Below, one piece after another: positions 40,300 through 52,740 of a stretch of 64,000 nt of DNA. How positions within the stretch are numbered: position 1 is the first letter of the stretch; every line of letters starts with the position of its first letter. A model generated the notes under the pieces. That model had not been told where the DNA came from. It made no database searches and saw nothing but the letters and a program-made list of their open reading frames with translations. Source of the stretch: Mycolicibacterium aurum (GTDB taxonomy: Bacteria > Actinomycetota > Actinomycetes > Mycobacteriales > Mycobacteriaceae). The stretch covers positions 744,001 through 808,000 of the forward strand of contig NZ_LR134356.1 in the NCBI RefSeq assembly GCF_900637195.1. Direction: 5' to 3'. Position numbers and translations under genes: made by a program.

Positions 40300-41256
40300 G
40301 TGGCCGAACTCGCCGACATCCTCGATCGGTTGCATGTGGTGGCGCTGCCGATGCGGGTGCGCTTTCGCGGCATCACCACCCGTGAGGTGGCCCTGATCGA
40401 GGGTCCCGCCGGCTGGGGTGAGTTCGGCGCGTTCGTCGAATACGAACCCCCGGAGGCCGCACATTGGCTGGCGTCGGGCATCGCGGCGGCCTACCGTCCG
40501 CTGCCCGCGGTCCAGCGCGCCCGCATCCCCATCAACGCCACGGTCCCCGCCGTCGCCGCCGACGACGTCGCCGGGGTGCTGGCCCGGTTCCCGGGCGCGC
40601 GCACGGCCAAGGTGAAGGTTGCCGAGCCCGGTCAATCGCTGGCCGACGATGTGGCCCGGGTCAACGCCGTCCGCGCCGTGGTGCCCACCGTGCGGGTGGA
40701 TGCCAACGGCGGGTGGACCGTCGACGAGGCGGTGGCCGCCGCGCATGCATTGACGGCCGACGGGCCGCTGGAATACCTGGAGCAGCCCTGCCGCACCGTC
40801 GCGGAGTTGGCCGAGGTACGTCGCCGCGTCGACGTCCCCGTGGCGGCCGACGAGAGCATCCGCAAGGCTGACGACCCGCTGCAGGTCGTACGCGCCGGTG
40901 CCGCCGACATCGCGGTCCTCAAGGTCGCGCCGCTCGGTGGGGTGCAGGCGATGCTCGACATCGCAGCCCAGATCGACATCCCGATCGTGGTGTCCAGCGC
41001 CCTCGACACCGCGGTGGGTATCGGTGCCGGGCTGGTGGCCGCCGGCTGCCTGCCCCGGCTCGACCACGCCTGCGGGCTCGGCACCGGCAGCCTGTTCGTC
41101 GACGACGTCGCAGCCCCGGCCCTGCCGGTCGACGGCCATCTCCCCGCCGCGGCGGTGACGCCCGATCCGGCCCGCATCGCAGCACTGGCGGCGCCGCCGG
41201 ACCGCAGGCAGTGGTGGATCGAGCGCGTGCAGGCCTGCTTCCCGCTGCTGTCCTGA
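40300..41256 (+). CDS. menC: o-Succinylbenzoate synthase MenC
   Basis: MenC dehydrates SHCHC to o-succinylbenzoate in the menaquinone pathway. The 318-residue enolase-superfamily enzyme starts at GTG 40300. The active site is complete: TAKVKVAEPG (two Lys, about 108), RVDANGGW (Asp ligand), EYLEQP (Glu ligand), AADESIR (Asp ligand) and VLKVAPLGG (Lys opposite). The stretch LPMRVRFRGITTREVALIEG at the start is nearly identical to M. tuberculosis MenC. It sits between the guanidine exporter and the GlxA regulator, not beside menD; bpoC and menD come 2.7 kb later. Confidence 0.96.
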   Translation: MAELADILDRLHVVALPMRVRFRGITTREVALIEGPAGWGEFGAFVEYEPPEAAHWLASGIAAAYRPLPAVQRARIPINATVPAVAADDVAGVLARFPGARTAKVKVAEPGQSLADDVARVNAVRAVVPTVRVDANGGWTVDEAVAAAHALTADGPLEYLEQPCRTVAELAEVRRRVDVPVAADESIRKADDPLQVVRAGAADIAVLKVAPLGGVQAMLDIAAQIDIPIVVSSALDTAVGIGAGLVAAGCLPRLDHACGLGTGSLFVDDVAAPALPVDGHLPAAAVTPDPARIAALAAPPDRRQWWIERVQACFPLLS

Positions 41257-41309
41257 TCTGTGGGGTCCATGGCCTAGACGCCATCGCAGCGGGCGCCGAG
41301 ACTGAGGTC

Positions 41310-42272
41310 ATGCAGCGCACAGTGCTCATCGTCGGTTTCGCCGGCGTGCAGGCACTCGACATCGTGGGCCCGTTCGAGGTGTTCACCGGGGCGTCGCTGT
41401 TCCTCTCCGGGCGCGGCCTCGACGGGTACACGGTGCGGGTCGTCTCCGTGGACGGGGAAGCCGTCAGCACCGGCACCGGACTCACCCTGGTCGCCGAGTC
41501 GTTGCCCGGGCCCGACGACGCGGTTGACACCGTCGTGCTGCCCGGCGGGTTCGGCACCGCCGCGGCGCGCAAGGACGGTGCGCTGATGGACTGGGTCGCC
41601 ACCGTCGCGCCGCGGGCACGGCGGGTGGTCAGTGTGTGCACCGGGGCGGTGCTGGCCGCTCAGGCGGGCCTGCTGGACGGGTGTGTGGCTACCACGCATT
41701 GGGCCTTCGCGACGCAGCTGGCCAGTGAATTCCCCGCTGTGACAGTAAATCCCGACGCGATCTTCGTGCGCAGCTCGGACAAGGTGTGGACCGCCGCCGG
41801 CGTCACCGCGGGCATCGACCTCGCGCTGTCGCTCGTCGAGGACGACCACGGCACCGAGGCCGCCCAGACCGTCGCCCGGTATCTCGTCATGTACCTGCGC
41901 AGACCGGGGGGCCAGACCCAGTTCGCCGCGCCGGTGTGGATGCCGCGGGCCCGCCGCACCCCCATTCGCGACGTGCAGGACGCCATCGACGCCGAACCCG
42001 GTGGCGCTCATTCCGTTTCAGCGCTGGCCCGGCGTGCGGCGATGAGTCCCCGCCACTTCACCCGCGTCTTCACCGACGAGGTGGGGGAGGCGCCGGGGGC
42101 CTACGTCGAACGGGTCCGCACCGAAGCCGCCCGTCGCCAACTCGAGGAGACCGACGACACCGTCACGACCATCGCCGCGCGCTGCGGCTTCGGCTCGGCG
42201 GAGACGTTGCGCCGCAACTTCGTCCGCCGGCTGGGCGTCTCGCCCGATCAGTACCGCAAGACATTCGCCTGA
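41310..42272 (+). CDS. GlxA-family transcriptional regulator (DJ-1/PfpI + AraC)
   Basis: The 320-residue protein starts at ATG 41310. Residues 1-190 form a DJ-1/PfpI-like domain (ALDIVGPFEVF, VCTGAVLAAQAG with the nucleophile-elbow Cys, ATTHW). Residues 220-318 are an AraC-type double helix-turn-helix (SVSALARRAAMSPRHFTRVF and TIAARCGFGSAETLRRNFVR). GlxA proteins respond to nitrogenous metabolites or stress in some cases; ligand is unknown here. The next gene encodes a stand-alone DJ-1/PfpI protein 16 bases away, a common partner. Confidence 0.92.
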   Translation: MQRTVLIVGFAGVQALDIVGPFEVFTGASLFLSGRGLDGYTVRVVSVDGEAVSTGTGLTLVAESLPGPDDAVDTVVLPGGFGTAAARKDGALMDWVATVAPRARRVVSVCTGAVLAAQAGLLDGCVATTHWAFATQLASEFPAVTVNPDAIFVRSSDKVWTAAGVTAGIDLALSLVEDDHGTEAAQTVARYLVMYLRRPGGQTQFAAPVWMPRARRTPIRDVQDAIDAEPGGAHSVSALARRAAMSPRHFTRVFTDEVGEAPGAYVERVRTEAARRQLEETDDTVTTIAARCGFGSAETLRRNFVRRLGVSPDQYRKTFA

Positions 42273-42288
42273 GAGAAGGAGATTCACC

Positions 42289-43053
42289 GTGCAGGTCGCC
42301 ATCATGCTCTACCCGGGATTCACGGCACTGGACTTCATCGGACCCTACGAAAGCCTGCGCTGGCTCCCCGGCGTCGAGGTCAGGTTCGTCTGGCACGAGG
42401 TGGGCCCGATCGCCGCCGACTCGCACGTCCTGCTCATCGGGGCCACCCACACGTTCGACGAAACCCCGTCCCCCGACCTCATCCTGATCCCCGGCGGGTT
42501 CGCCACGATGGAGCACGCGCGCGACGAGAAGGTGCTCGACTGGGTGCGCAGGGCGCACGAGACGTCCACCTGGACCACATCGGTCTGTTCGGGATCGGCG
42601 ATCCTGGCCGCGGCCGGGCTGCTCGACGGGAAGCGGGCCACCTCGCACTGGGCAGCCCTGCCGGTGTTGCGGACCTTCGGCGCTCAGCCCGTCGGCGACG
42701 AGCGCATCGTGGAGGCCGATGACAAGATCGTCACCGCCGCCGGCGTGTCCGCAGGCATCGACCTCGGGCTGTGGCTGGCGGGCCGGATCGGCGGTGAGGC
42801 CAGGGCCAAAGCCATCCAGCTGTCGATGGAGTACGACCCGCAGCCGCCCTTCGATTCGGGCCACATGTCCAAGGCCTCGGCCAGCACCAAGGCTCTCTCC
42901 ACCGCGATGATGGGCAAGGAACTGGCCAAACCCGCCGCGCTGGCCGCCTCGACGGGCCTGCTGTGGGACGCCGCCCTGAAGCGGATCCGGCGCGGCAAAC
43001 GACGCTCACCGTCGCTCACCGCGCCGAAAGCGCGCTCCGAATCACTGCAATGA
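42289..43053 (+). CDS. DJ-1/PfpI family protein (isonitrile-hydratase-like)
   Basis: The 254-residue protein from GTG 42289 is preceded by a GAGAAGGAG ribosome binding site. It has YPGFTALDFIGPYE (about 8-21), ILIPGGFATMEHA and TSVCSGSAILAAAGLL with the reactive Cys (about 100), then ATSHWAA. It resembles isonitrile hydratase (InhA) and related proteins; the C-terminal 50 residues are basic and unmatched. It is probably co-transcribed with the GlxA regulator. A substrate is not assigned. Its end overlaps the convergent DUF559 gene by 38 bases. Confidence 0.85.
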   Translation: MQVAIMLYPGFTALDFIGPYESLRWLPGVEVRFVWHEVGPIAADSHVLLIGATHTFDETPSPDLILIPGGFATMEHARDEKVLDWVRRAHETSTWTTSVCSGSAILAAAGLLDGKRATSHWAALPVLRTFGAQPVGDERIVEADDKIVTAAGVSAGIDLGLWLAGRIGGEARAKAIQLSMEYDPQPPFDSGHMSKASASTKALSTAMMGKELAKPAALAASTGLLWDAALKRIRRGKRRSPSLTAPKARSESLQ

Positions 43054-43876
43054 CCCGTTGCGGGAACTCCGCGAGGTCCAGCCACGTGAAGCGCAGCACC
43101 GTCCAGCGCTGCAGCACGATGTCGTTCTGACGCGTGCGGTCGATCTGGAACTCCTCGGCGCCGCTATGGAATGCGAACCCGTCGACCTCGATGGCGACTT
43201 TCGGCCCTGGGAATCCGACGTCAACGCGGTAGCTGCCGACACGATAGTTGGCTTTCCATCCGGTGATGTCCGCGTCGCGGAGCAACTTGTGCAGCAGCCG
43301 TTCGGCCTCTGACCGCGCGCCGTGATCGGCGGCCTGAAGTAGCCGTCGGGCACGTGGTGCCCCGGTTCGGCCCTTGTTTCTCAGGTGCGTGCGCCACAAG
43401 CTGAGTAGGTCGACGTGACGCTGCAAGGCGGAGTCCATCAAACGCGAGCCGCCGCCGAACTGCACTGCGGCTTCGACCACTGTCAACGGCAACGCGGTGA
43501 CCCGCATCCCGTTGCGCTCGGTCACGTCGACAGGATCGAGATCTCGCCGCCTCACCCGGCTGCCGTCGTGACGACGACCGTGGCTGTCGCGGGGGACTGT
43601 CACCTCAAGGCGTTCCGGAGCGAAATGCGTCAACTTGTGCCACCACCCTGCGGTGAGGCCGCTGGCAACGGCGTGTGGACCATATCCCCAGACCGCTGCC
43701 CGGATGCGGGCGGCGTCGGTGAACGGTCGATCGGCGGCAAAATAGACGCCTCGTGAGCACCGGAGCCAGCGGCCGGATTCCACGCGCCGCTGTACCGCGC
43801 GTGCGCTGAGGCCAGCTTCTCGCGCTTGTGCAAGGGTGATCACCCCGTCGTGCCGGCGCAGATAATCATCAACCAT
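43016..43876 (-). CDS. DUF559 nuclease-like protein with AbiEi-type N-terminus
   Basis: The 286-residue protein starts at ATG 43876. Residues 1-65 resemble the AbiEi antitoxin N-terminal winged helix (DDYLRRHDGVITLAQAREAG and RRVESGRWLRCSRGVY). Residues 190-280 are a DUF559 PD-(D/E)XK/Vsr-like fold: VDVGFPGPKVAIEVDG contains the likely catalytic Asp and Glu, followed by DRTRQNDIVLQRWTVLRFTW. Such proteins are abundant in actinobacteria as orphans. No toxin partner (AbiEii) or methylase is next to it. It may be a lone nuclease or regulator. It is the only gene on this strand between 39.4 and 46.9 kb. Confidence 0.85.
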   Translation of the reverse strand: MVDDYLRRHDGVITLAQAREAGLSARAVQRRVESGRWLRCSRGVYFAADRPFTDAARIRAAVWGYGPHAVASGLTAGWWHKLTHFAPERLEVTVPRDSHGRRHDGSRVRRRDLDPVDVTERNGMRVTALPLTVVEAAVQFGGGSRLMDSALQRHVDLLSLWRTHLRNKGRTGAPRARRLLQAADHGARSEAERLLHKLLRDADITGWKANYRVGSYRVDVGFPGPKVAIEVDGFAFHSGAEEFQIDRTRQNDIVLQRWTVLRFTWLDLAEFPQRVIAVIRSALSAR

Positions 43877-43991
43877 GTTCAAGCAGACGCAGCCGGCAGG
43901 CGCCCGGTTCCCTACGGCGCGAATCGGGCGCGCGTAGCGACGCTGTGGGTGTGTGCGCGCGCCGGATTCGCAAGGAAGTAGCCTCTGCCGG

Positions 43992-46943
<2,952 letters not shown>

Positions 46944-46947
<4 letters not shown>

Positions 46948-47636
46948 TTTCCGCGCTGCACCAGGTCGTCGAGCCATTCGTCGTCGTGGATGTCGAGCTT
47001 CTCCCCGGCCTCCAGGTCGTACACGGTGGGCGTACCGGTGTCGTCGGAATCGATGTCGAAGAGCAGATTGAAATTCGACTCCTCCACCGCGGCCAGGTCG
47101 ACGGCCTCGTTGTCGCCGGCGACGTTGTCCGCGACCGGACCGGGAATGCCTGCCGCTGTCGCCATCTCGTGCAGCTCGTCTCCGGTGAAGGGCATTCCGC
47201 CCGGGTCCTGGTTGACCCAGAGTTCCTCGACGAAGCGCTGGAACTGTGCTCCGGTGGTCGCCGAGTTGTCGATCGCCTCGCTCGCCAGGAACAGCGCGTT
47301 GACGACCTTCGACGAGTACCCGTCGTAGTCGTCGTCGAGGAACATCAGTGGTCGGTAGGTGACCTGCAGCGAACCGACGCCGAGGTGGTAGGCGAGCTCG
47401 TCACCGAACTCCCGCTGCAGATCACCGCAGTGGGTGCACTGCGGCTCGGTGAAGATCTCGATCTTGGCGGGCGCGTCGTCGAACCCCGCGACGATGCCGT
47501 AACCGTCCGCGGAGAGCGCCAGTGGCACGGTCGTGGACGCGGCCTGGGGGACGCCGACCACCTGCTTCGCGCAGCCGGGGGTGACCGCCAACAGCCCGAG
47601 CGCCGAGACCAGAGCCAGCAGACGAATGACACGCAT
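46944..47636 (-). CDS. DsbA-like thioredoxin-fold lipoprotein
   Basis: The 230-residue protein has a signal peptide ending in a lipobox-like TPGC (Cys about 22), so it is probably a lipoprotein anchored outside the membrane. The thioredoxin-fold domain contains CTHC (about 68-71) preceded by FTEPQ, and the long helical insertion is typical of DsbA/Thioredoxin_4 proteins. It may oxidise or reduce disulfides of exported proteins. Residue before Cys in the lipobox is Gly as required, but Pro at -2 is uncommon. It stands alone on this strand, facing the menD operon. Confidence 0.85.
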
Positions 47637-47770
47637 GGGTCCATCCTGGCCGTGTCGCCGTCGGTCGGCACGCTTTTTGACCTGACCGGCGGTTCGGGGC
47701 GCACCCGCAATTCGTGCGACATATCCCTGGGCGCAACCTCGCCGACAGGTGACGATGTCACTGTCGCAGT

Positions 47771-48898
47771 GTGCGCGTAGCTATCGTCGCCGAATCGTTC
47801 CTGCCGAATGTCAACGGTGTCACCAACTCGGTGCTTCGGGTGATGGAGCACCTGCGCCGTACCGGTCACGAGGTCCTGGTCATCGCGCCGGACACGCCTC
47901 GTGGCGAACCCGCTGCCGACAAGGTGCACGAGGGGGTTCGCGTGCACCGGGTCCCGTCGAAGATGTTCCCCAAGGTCACGTCGCTGCCCCTGGGCATCCC
48001 CCGCCCACGGATGGTGAGCGTGCTGCGCGGCTTCGACCCCGACGTCGTTCACCTGGCCTCCCCGGCGCTGCTCGGCTGGGGCGGGGTACATGCGGCACGC
48101 TACCTGGGCATTCCGACGGTGGCGGTGTTCCAGACCGACGTCGCCGGATTCGCCGAGAGCTATGGCGTCGGCGTGCTCTCCCGGGCGTCGTGGGCCTGGA
48201 CCCGGCGTCTGCACAGCAAGGCCGACCGCACCCTGGCTCCGTCCACATCGGCGATGGAAAACCTTGCTGCACATCAGATCCCACGTGTCCACAAGTGGTC
48301 GCGGGGGGTTGATGTGACGGGCTTCGCCCCATCGGCGCGCGACGATCGCCTGCGCCGATCCTGGTCTCCCGACGGCAAGCCGATCATCGGTTTCGTCGGC
48401 CGGCTCGCTCCCGAGAAGCACGTCGAGCGGTTCGCCGCCCTGCATGCCCGCGACGACGTCCAGATTGTCGTCGTCGGGGATGGCGTCGACCGCGCGAAGC
48501 TCGAATCAACGCTTCCGCGAGCAGTTTTCACCGGTGCTCTGTACGGTGGCGCATTGGCCACCGCATACGCCAGCATGGACGTATTCGTTCATCCCGGCGA
48601 GCACGAGACGTTCTGCCAGGCGGTGCAGGAGGCCATGGCCTCGGGTGTGCCGGTCATCGCGCCCGACGCCGGCGGCCCACGTGATCTGGTCGCCCCGTAC
48701 CGAACCGGGTTGCTACTGCCGGTCGCCGAGTTCGAGGCCAGGCTGCCGGATTCGGTGGAGCACCTGGTCGCCGAACGCCGGCGCTACGCGCTGGCCGCCC
48801 GGCGCAGCGTCCTCGGCCGCACCTGGCCGGTGATCTGCGACGAACTGCTCGGGCACTACGAGGCCGTCCTGGGGGCGCGCAGCTTGAAGGCGGCGTGA
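47771..48898 (+). CDS. mgtA: GDP-mannose-dependent alpha-mannosyltransferase MgtA (Rv0557-like)
   Basis: The 375-residue GT4 enzyme starts at GTG 47771. It has [19 protein letters not shown] (about 6-24), the mid-domain [10 protein letters not shown] and [23 protein letters not shown] and the donor-site motif [19 protein letters not shown] with the EX7E pattern. M. tuberculosis Rv0557 (formerly PimB) adds mannose to glucuronosyl-diacylglycerol to make a lipomannan-like anchor lipid. This strong similarity supports the same role on the cytoplasmic face of the membrane. It is between menD and menG but has no known link to quinones. Confidence 0.9.
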   Translation: MRVAIVAESFLPNVNGVTNSVLRVMEHLRRTGHEVLVIAPDTPRGEPAADKVHEGVRVHRVPSKMFPKVTSLPLGIPRPRMVSVLRGFDPDVVHLASPALLGWGGVHAARYLGIPTVAVFQTDVAGFAESYGVGVLSRASWAWTRRLHSKADRTLAPSTSAMENLAAHQIPRVHKWSRGVDVTGFAPSARDDRLRRSWSPDGKPIIGFVGRLAPEKHVERFAALHARDDVQIVVVGDGVDRAKLESTLPRAVFTGALYGGALATAYASMDVFVHPGEHETFCQAVQEAMASGVPVIAPDAGGPRDLVAPYRTGLLLPVAEFEARLPDSVEHLVAERRRYALAARRSVLGRTWPVICDELLGHYEAVLGARSLKAA

Positions 48899-48925
48899 CG
48901 GTGCCTGCCGGGTAAGTTCTTCGAT

Positions 48926-49756
48926 GTGGAACGCGACGGCAAGATCGACGCCAGCTCGTTGGCCGGCGTCTCGGAGACAGCTCTGCTGACGCTGAACGGC
49001 CGGGCGCACCAGGCGCGTCACCCCAGGGCCATCATCGACGATCCGATGGCCGTCAGGCTGCGCGACGCGATCGACTTCGACTTCGACAAGTTCGGCCGCA
49101 CGGGGCAGGAGATGGCGCTGCGCTCGCTGGCCTTCGATCGCGCGACCACGCGCTACCTCGCCGAGCACCCGGAAGCCACGGTTGTCGCGCTCGCCGAGGG
49201 CCTGCAGACCAGTTTCTGGCGGCTGGACGCCACGATTCCGCACGCGGAGTTCCTCTGGATCACCGTCGACCTCGAGCCGATCATCGACCTCCGCGAGCGT
49301 CTGCTGCCCAGCTCACCACGCATCGCCAATCTCGCGCAGTCGGCCCTGGACTACACCTGGATGGATGCCGTCGACCCGTCCCACGGCGTCTTCATCACCG
49401 CCGAAGGCCTGCTGATGTACCTGCAGCCCGACGAGGCGATGGGTCTCATCACCGAATGCGCCCGCCGTTTCCCGGGCGCGCAGATGATCTTCGATCTGCC
49501 GCCGGTCATGGTGAAGAAGTTCGCCCCGAAGGGGCTGCGGTCGTCGTCGCGCTACCGGGTGCCGCCGATGCCGTTCAGTCTGTCGGCGGCGCAACTGGCG
49601 CAGCTGGTCCACACGGTGCCCGGTGTCACGGCCGTGCATGATCTGCCGATGCCGCGCGGCCGGGGTGTCCTCTTCGAGCGGGTGTTCCCCGCCTTCTGGC
49701 AGCTCGGGCTGACCAAGAACTATCGGGGCGCCTACGCCCTACTCGAATTCGGTTGA
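48926..49756 (+). CDS. Leucine-carboxyl-methyltransferase-type (LCM) SAM methyltransferase
   Basis: The 276-residue protein starts at GTG 48926. It has LSETALLTL-like opening (SLAGVSETALLTLNGRAH is close), HPRAIIDDPMAVRLRD and VVALAEGLQTSFWRLD in place of the usual GxGLDTR motif, followed by WITVDLEPIIDLRERLLP. These are marks of the LCM/PF04072 family, which includes many actinobacterial O-methyltransferases of polyketides and small phenols. The SAM-binding glycine motif is thus partly changed (ALAEGLQT). It lies 28 bases after mgtA in the same direction. The acceptor is unknown. Confidence 0.82.
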   Translation: MERDGKIDASSLAGVSETALLTLNGRAHQARHPRAIIDDPMAVRLRDAIDFDFDKFGRTGQEMALRSLAFDRATTRYLAEHPEATVVALAEGLQTSFWRLDATIPHAEFLWITVDLEPIIDLRERLLPSSPRIANLAQSALDYTWMDAVDPSHGVFITAEGLLMYLQPDEAMGLITECARRFPGAQMIFDLPPVMVKKFAPKGLRSSSRYRVPPMPFSLSAAQLAQLVHTVPGVTAVHDLPMPRGRGVLFERVFPAFWQLGLTKNYRGAYALLEFG

Positions 49757-49772
49757 GGCCCAACGTGAGGTC

Positions 49773-49955
49773 CTACATGGACTGTCGAAGCGTCATCACG
49801 AACCCGACACCGGCGGCCGTGGCGGCAGCGCCGTAGATCAGTGCCGCCACCCAGGTGGCGGTGATCAGCGAGGCGCCCCAGCACGAGATGAAGGCCGCGA
49901 CCGACAAGACCGCGCCGTAGAACGGGATGCGCTCGGGGTGATCCCCGCGGGCCAT
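49773..49955 (-). CDS. Small two-helix membrane protein, 60 aa
   Basis: A 60-residue frame from ATG 49955, directly after the SDR stop at 49959 (gap three bases), has a basic N-terminus and two membrane helices (about residues 13-30 and 34-54) with a short turn. Composition and operon position support a real gene. It resembles short two-helix mycobacterial membrane proteins without assigned role. It converges with the LCM methyltransferase with a 16-base gap. Confidence 0.6.
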   Translation of the reverse strand: MARGDHPERIPFYGAVLSVAAFISCWGASLITATWVAALIYGAAATAAGVGFVMTLRQSM

Positions 49956-49958
49956 CGC

Positions 49959-50783
49959 TCAGCCCTGCGCTTCGACGGCCACCGGCTGCCACTTCTCCCA
50001 GCCGGCCAGGCGGCTTTCGTAGTCGGCCTTGGCGAGGCTCAGCGGGAGCTCGCCGAAGAAGGCCCGCAACGGCGGTTCGGGCGCGTCGACGATCTTGAGC
50101 AGCGCGGCGGCCGAGGCCTGCGGGTCGCCGGGGCGTGCCGACCGGGCGGCCCGCTGTTCCTGGGACTTGCGGTGCGCCTCGGCGTAATCGGGCAGCTGCG
50201 TCGCGTGCTTGGCCGACGGCCCGGCCCAGTCGGTGGAGAAACCGCCGGGCTCGATCAGCGTGACGTGGACGTTGAACTCCGCGACCTCCTGGGCCAGGGC
50301 CTGCGAGAAGCCCTCCAGCGCCCACTTGGAGGCGTGATAGATGCCGACGTTGGGGAACGCGGTGATCCCACCGATCGAGGACACCTGGATGAGGTGGCCG
50401 CTGCGCTGGGCCCGAAGGTAGGGCAGCGCCGCCTGGGTGACCCACAGCGCGCCGAACACGTTGGTCTCGATCTGGTCGCGGGCTTCCTGTTCCGAGAGCT
50501 CCTCGATGAAGCCGAACTGGCCGTAGCCGGCGTTGTTGACGACGATGTCGAGCCGGCCGAAGTGGTCATGGGCCCGCGCGACCGCGGCGAAATCCGCCGC
50601 CCGGTCGTTGACGTCCAGCTGCAGCGGCAGCAGTGCGCCGCCGTATTTCGTGGCGAGATCGTCGAGAGTGGACAGGTCGCGGGCGGTGGCGGCGACCTTG
50701 TCGCCCCGTTCGAGTGCGGCGATGGCCCATTCGCGACCGAACCCGCGTGAGGCACCGGTGATGAACCAGACTTTTTCGGTCAT
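49959..50783 (-). CDS. Short-chain dehydrogenase/reductase
   Basis: The 274-residue classical SDR starts at ATG 50783 (MTEKVW); in-frame starts at 50816 and 50801 are less likely. It has TGASRGFGRE (about 8-17), NNAGYG (about 84-89), catalytic Ser in VSSIGG, and YHASKWALEG with Tyr and Lys. The C-terminal part with WAGPSAKHATQLPDY is common in oxidoreductases of broad function. Substrate unknown. It diverges from menG at 50875; the 91-base gap must hold both promoters. Confidence 0.88.
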   Translation of the reverse strand: MTEKVWFITGASRGFGREWAIAALERGDKVAATARDLSTLDDLATKYGGALLPLQLDVNDRAADFAAVARAHDHFGRLDIVVNNAGYGQFGFIEELSEQEARDQIETNVFGALWVTQAALPYLRAQRSGHLIQVSSIGGITAFPNVGIYHASKWALEGFSQALAQEVAEFNVHVTLIEPGGFSTDWAGPSAKHATQLPDYAEAHRKSQEQRAARSARPGDPQASAAALLKIVDAPEPPLRAFFGELPLSLAKADYESRLAGWEKWQPVAVEAQG

Positions 50784-50874
50784 GCTTCGGTAAATGCCCA
50801 TCGGGGCGGAAAGCATTCCCGCCCGGGGATGCGCACAGCGAACTCGCAGTCGGCTCCCTGATACGTTCGGCAGC

Positions 50875-51561
50875 GTGAACCGTGCGTCGCTGGAGAAGAA
50901 CCCCCACGAGGTGGCGTCGATGTTCGACGGCGTCGCGCGCCGCTACGACCTCACCAACACGGTGCTCTCCCTCGGGCAGGACCGGTTCTGGCGGCGGGCC
51001 ACCCGGGAGGCGCTGCGGCTGAAGCCGTCGGACAAGGTGCTCGACCTGGCGGCCGGGACCGCGGTGTCGACGGTGGAGCTGGCCGGCTCGGGCGCGTGGT
51101 GTGTGGCTGCGGATTTCTCGGTCGGCATGCTCGGGGCAGGCGCGGCGCGGAAGGTGCCCAAGGTCGCGGGCGACGCGACGAAGCTGCCGTTCGCCGACGG
51201 GGCGTTCGACGCGGTGACCATCAGCTTCGGTCTGCGCAACGTGGTCGACCATGCGGCGGGGCTGCGCGAGATGGCGCGGGTGACCCGTCCGGGTGGGCGG
51301 CTGGTGGTGTGTGAGTTCTCGACGCCGACGAACGCGCTGTTCTCGACGGTGTACAAGGAGTACCTGATGAAGGCGCTGCCGGCGATGGCCACGGCGGTGT
51401 CGTCCAACCCCGATGCGTATGTGTACCTGGCGGAGTCGATTCGGGCCTGGCCCGATCAGGCCGACCTGGCGCGACGCATCGAGGACGCCGGCTGGTCGGG
51501 TGTGCGGTGGCGCAACCTGACGGGCGGCATCGTGGCGCTGCACGCCGCCGTCAAACCCTGA
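50875..51561 (+). CDS. menG: Demethylmenaquinone methyltransferase MenG (UbiE family)
   Basis: MenG transfers a methyl group from SAM to demethylmenaquinone, the last step that makes the quinone nucleus. The 228-residue protein starts at GTG 50875. It opens with [20 protein letters not shown] (UbiE signature, positions 9-28) and has [15 protein letters not shown] for [19 protein letters not shown] and SFGLRNV. The C-terminal [15 protein letters not shown] is the second UbiE signature. It ends 9 bases before the third copy of the 60-bp palindrome, which may act as its terminator. Confidence 0.96.
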   Translation: MNRASLEKNPHEVASMFDGVARRYDLTNTVLSLGQDRFWRRATREALRLKPSDKVLDLAAGTAVSTVELAGSGAWCVAADFSVGMLGAGAARKVPKVAGDATKLPFADGAFDAVTISFGLRNVVDHAAGLREMARVTRPGGRLVVCEFSTPTNALFSTVYKEYLMKALPAMATAVSSNPDAYVYLAESIRAWPDQADLARRIEDAGWSGVRWRNLTGGIVALHAAVKP

Positions 51562-51570
51562 CCTTGCCCC

Positions 51571-51630
51571 GCGAGCGTGCGTGTCTGCACGCGACACGCC
51601 GCCATTTTTCCCAACTTCACGCACGTTCGC
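51571..51630. repeat. 60-bp palindromic repeat element, copy 3
   Basis: It starts with the same 18 bases as the copies at 19591 and 32129, and the outer 13-base arms pair with one mismatch (GTTCGC instead of GCTCGC at the right end). The middle is AT-richer (CCATTTTTCC) than in the other copies. It lies in the 120-base gap between menG and the esterase gene, at the right spot for a terminator of menG. Confidence 0.85.
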
Positions 51631-51681
51631 GCCCCGCGAAAGCGACACTTCGGCCCGCCGGACGGCACTACCGTCACCACC

Positions 51682-52740
51682 ATGCTGCTCGGACGCCACG
51701 CTGACCCCGACTCCACACTGGGCACCGACCCACGCGCCGACCCTCGCATGGTCGCGGTGTTCGCCCGCTTCGGGCTGGACGGGCGCCTGCCCGCGAGCGG
51801 CCTCTCGGTCGACTCGCCCATCGAGGAGCGCTACGCCTACGCCGCGATGGGCGAAGAAGGTATGGGGGCCATCTTCGACATGCTCGCCGCGGACGTGTCG
51901 GCAACCGCAGGCGTCTCCACCACGACGACAACCATCCCCGGGGTGGACGGCAACGACATCACGGTATTCGTCAGCCGTCCGGATGGCGCGGCGGGCCCGC
52001 TGCCGGGCATCGTGCATCTGCACGGCGGCGGCATGGCGATCGGCAGCGCCGCGGACGCCGGCTATGTCCGGCTGCGCGAGCAGCTCGCCGCGACCGGACT
52101 CGTGGTCGTCGGCGTCGAATTCCGGAACTCCGGCGGCAAATTGGGCCCGCACCCGTACCCGGCCGGCCTCAACGACTGTGCCTCCGCCGCCCGGTGGGCG
52201 AGCACCCGTCGCGACGAACTCGGGATCAGCCACCTCGTCGTCTCCGGTGAATCGGGCGGCGGGAACCTGACATTGACGCTGGCGCACAAGGCGAAACGCG
52301 AGGGATGGATCGGCGACATCGCCGGCTTCTACGCGCAGTGCCCGTACATTTCGAATCGGTGGCTGCAGGAGTGCGACGACCTGCCGTCGCTGACGGAGAA
52401 CGACGGCTACTTCGTCAGCTGCGAACAACTGGCGCTGCTGGGTTCGCTGTACGACCCTGAGGGCGCCCATTCCGGGGACGCCACCTGTTGGGCGTCGGCG
52501 GCCGGCGACGACGAACTGAAAGATCTTCCACCCCATGTGATCTCGGTCAACGAGCTGGACCCGCTGCGGGACGAAGGCCTGCAGTATTACCGCCGGCTGC
52601 TGCGCGCGGGGGTGCCCGCCGTCGGCCGGGTGGTGGCGGGAACGTGTCACGGTGGCGATCTGCTGTTCGGTGCTGCGATGCCCGACGTGTTCGCCGCGAG
52701 CATCCGCGATGTCAGCGGTTTCGCGAAGTCACTGGGCTGA
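51682..52740 (+). CDS. Alpha/beta hydrolase, hormone-sensitive-lipase (HSL) family esterase
   Basis: The 352-residue protein starts at ATG 51682. The HSL motif HLHGGGMAIG (about 113-122) forms the oxyanion hole, GESGGG (about 186-191) holds the nucleophile Ser, LDPLRDEG the Asp and CHGGD the His. The N-terminal 100 residues form a cap. Such enzymes split short to medium acyl esters. A frame extending to 51577 would start inside the palindromic repeat and is rejected. It is separate from menG and converges with the FAD oxidoreductase with 12 bases of overlap. Confidence 0.87.
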   Translation: MLLGRHADPDSTLGTDPRADPRMVAVFARFGLDGRLPASGLSVDSPIEERYAYAAMGEEGMGAIFDMLAADVSATAGVSTTTTTIPGVDGNDITVFVSRPDGAAGPLPGIVHLHGGGMAIGSAADAGYVRLREQLAATGLVVVGVEFRNSGGKLGPHPYPAGLNDCASAARWASTRRDELGISHLVVSGESGGGNLTLTLAHKAKREGWIGDIAGFYAQCPYISNRWLQECDDLPSLTENDGYFVSCEQLALLGSLYDPEGAHSGDATCWASAAGDDELKDLPPHVISVNELDPLRDEGLQYYRRLLRAGVPAVGRVVAGTCHGGDLLFGAAMPDVFAASIRDVSGFAKSLG

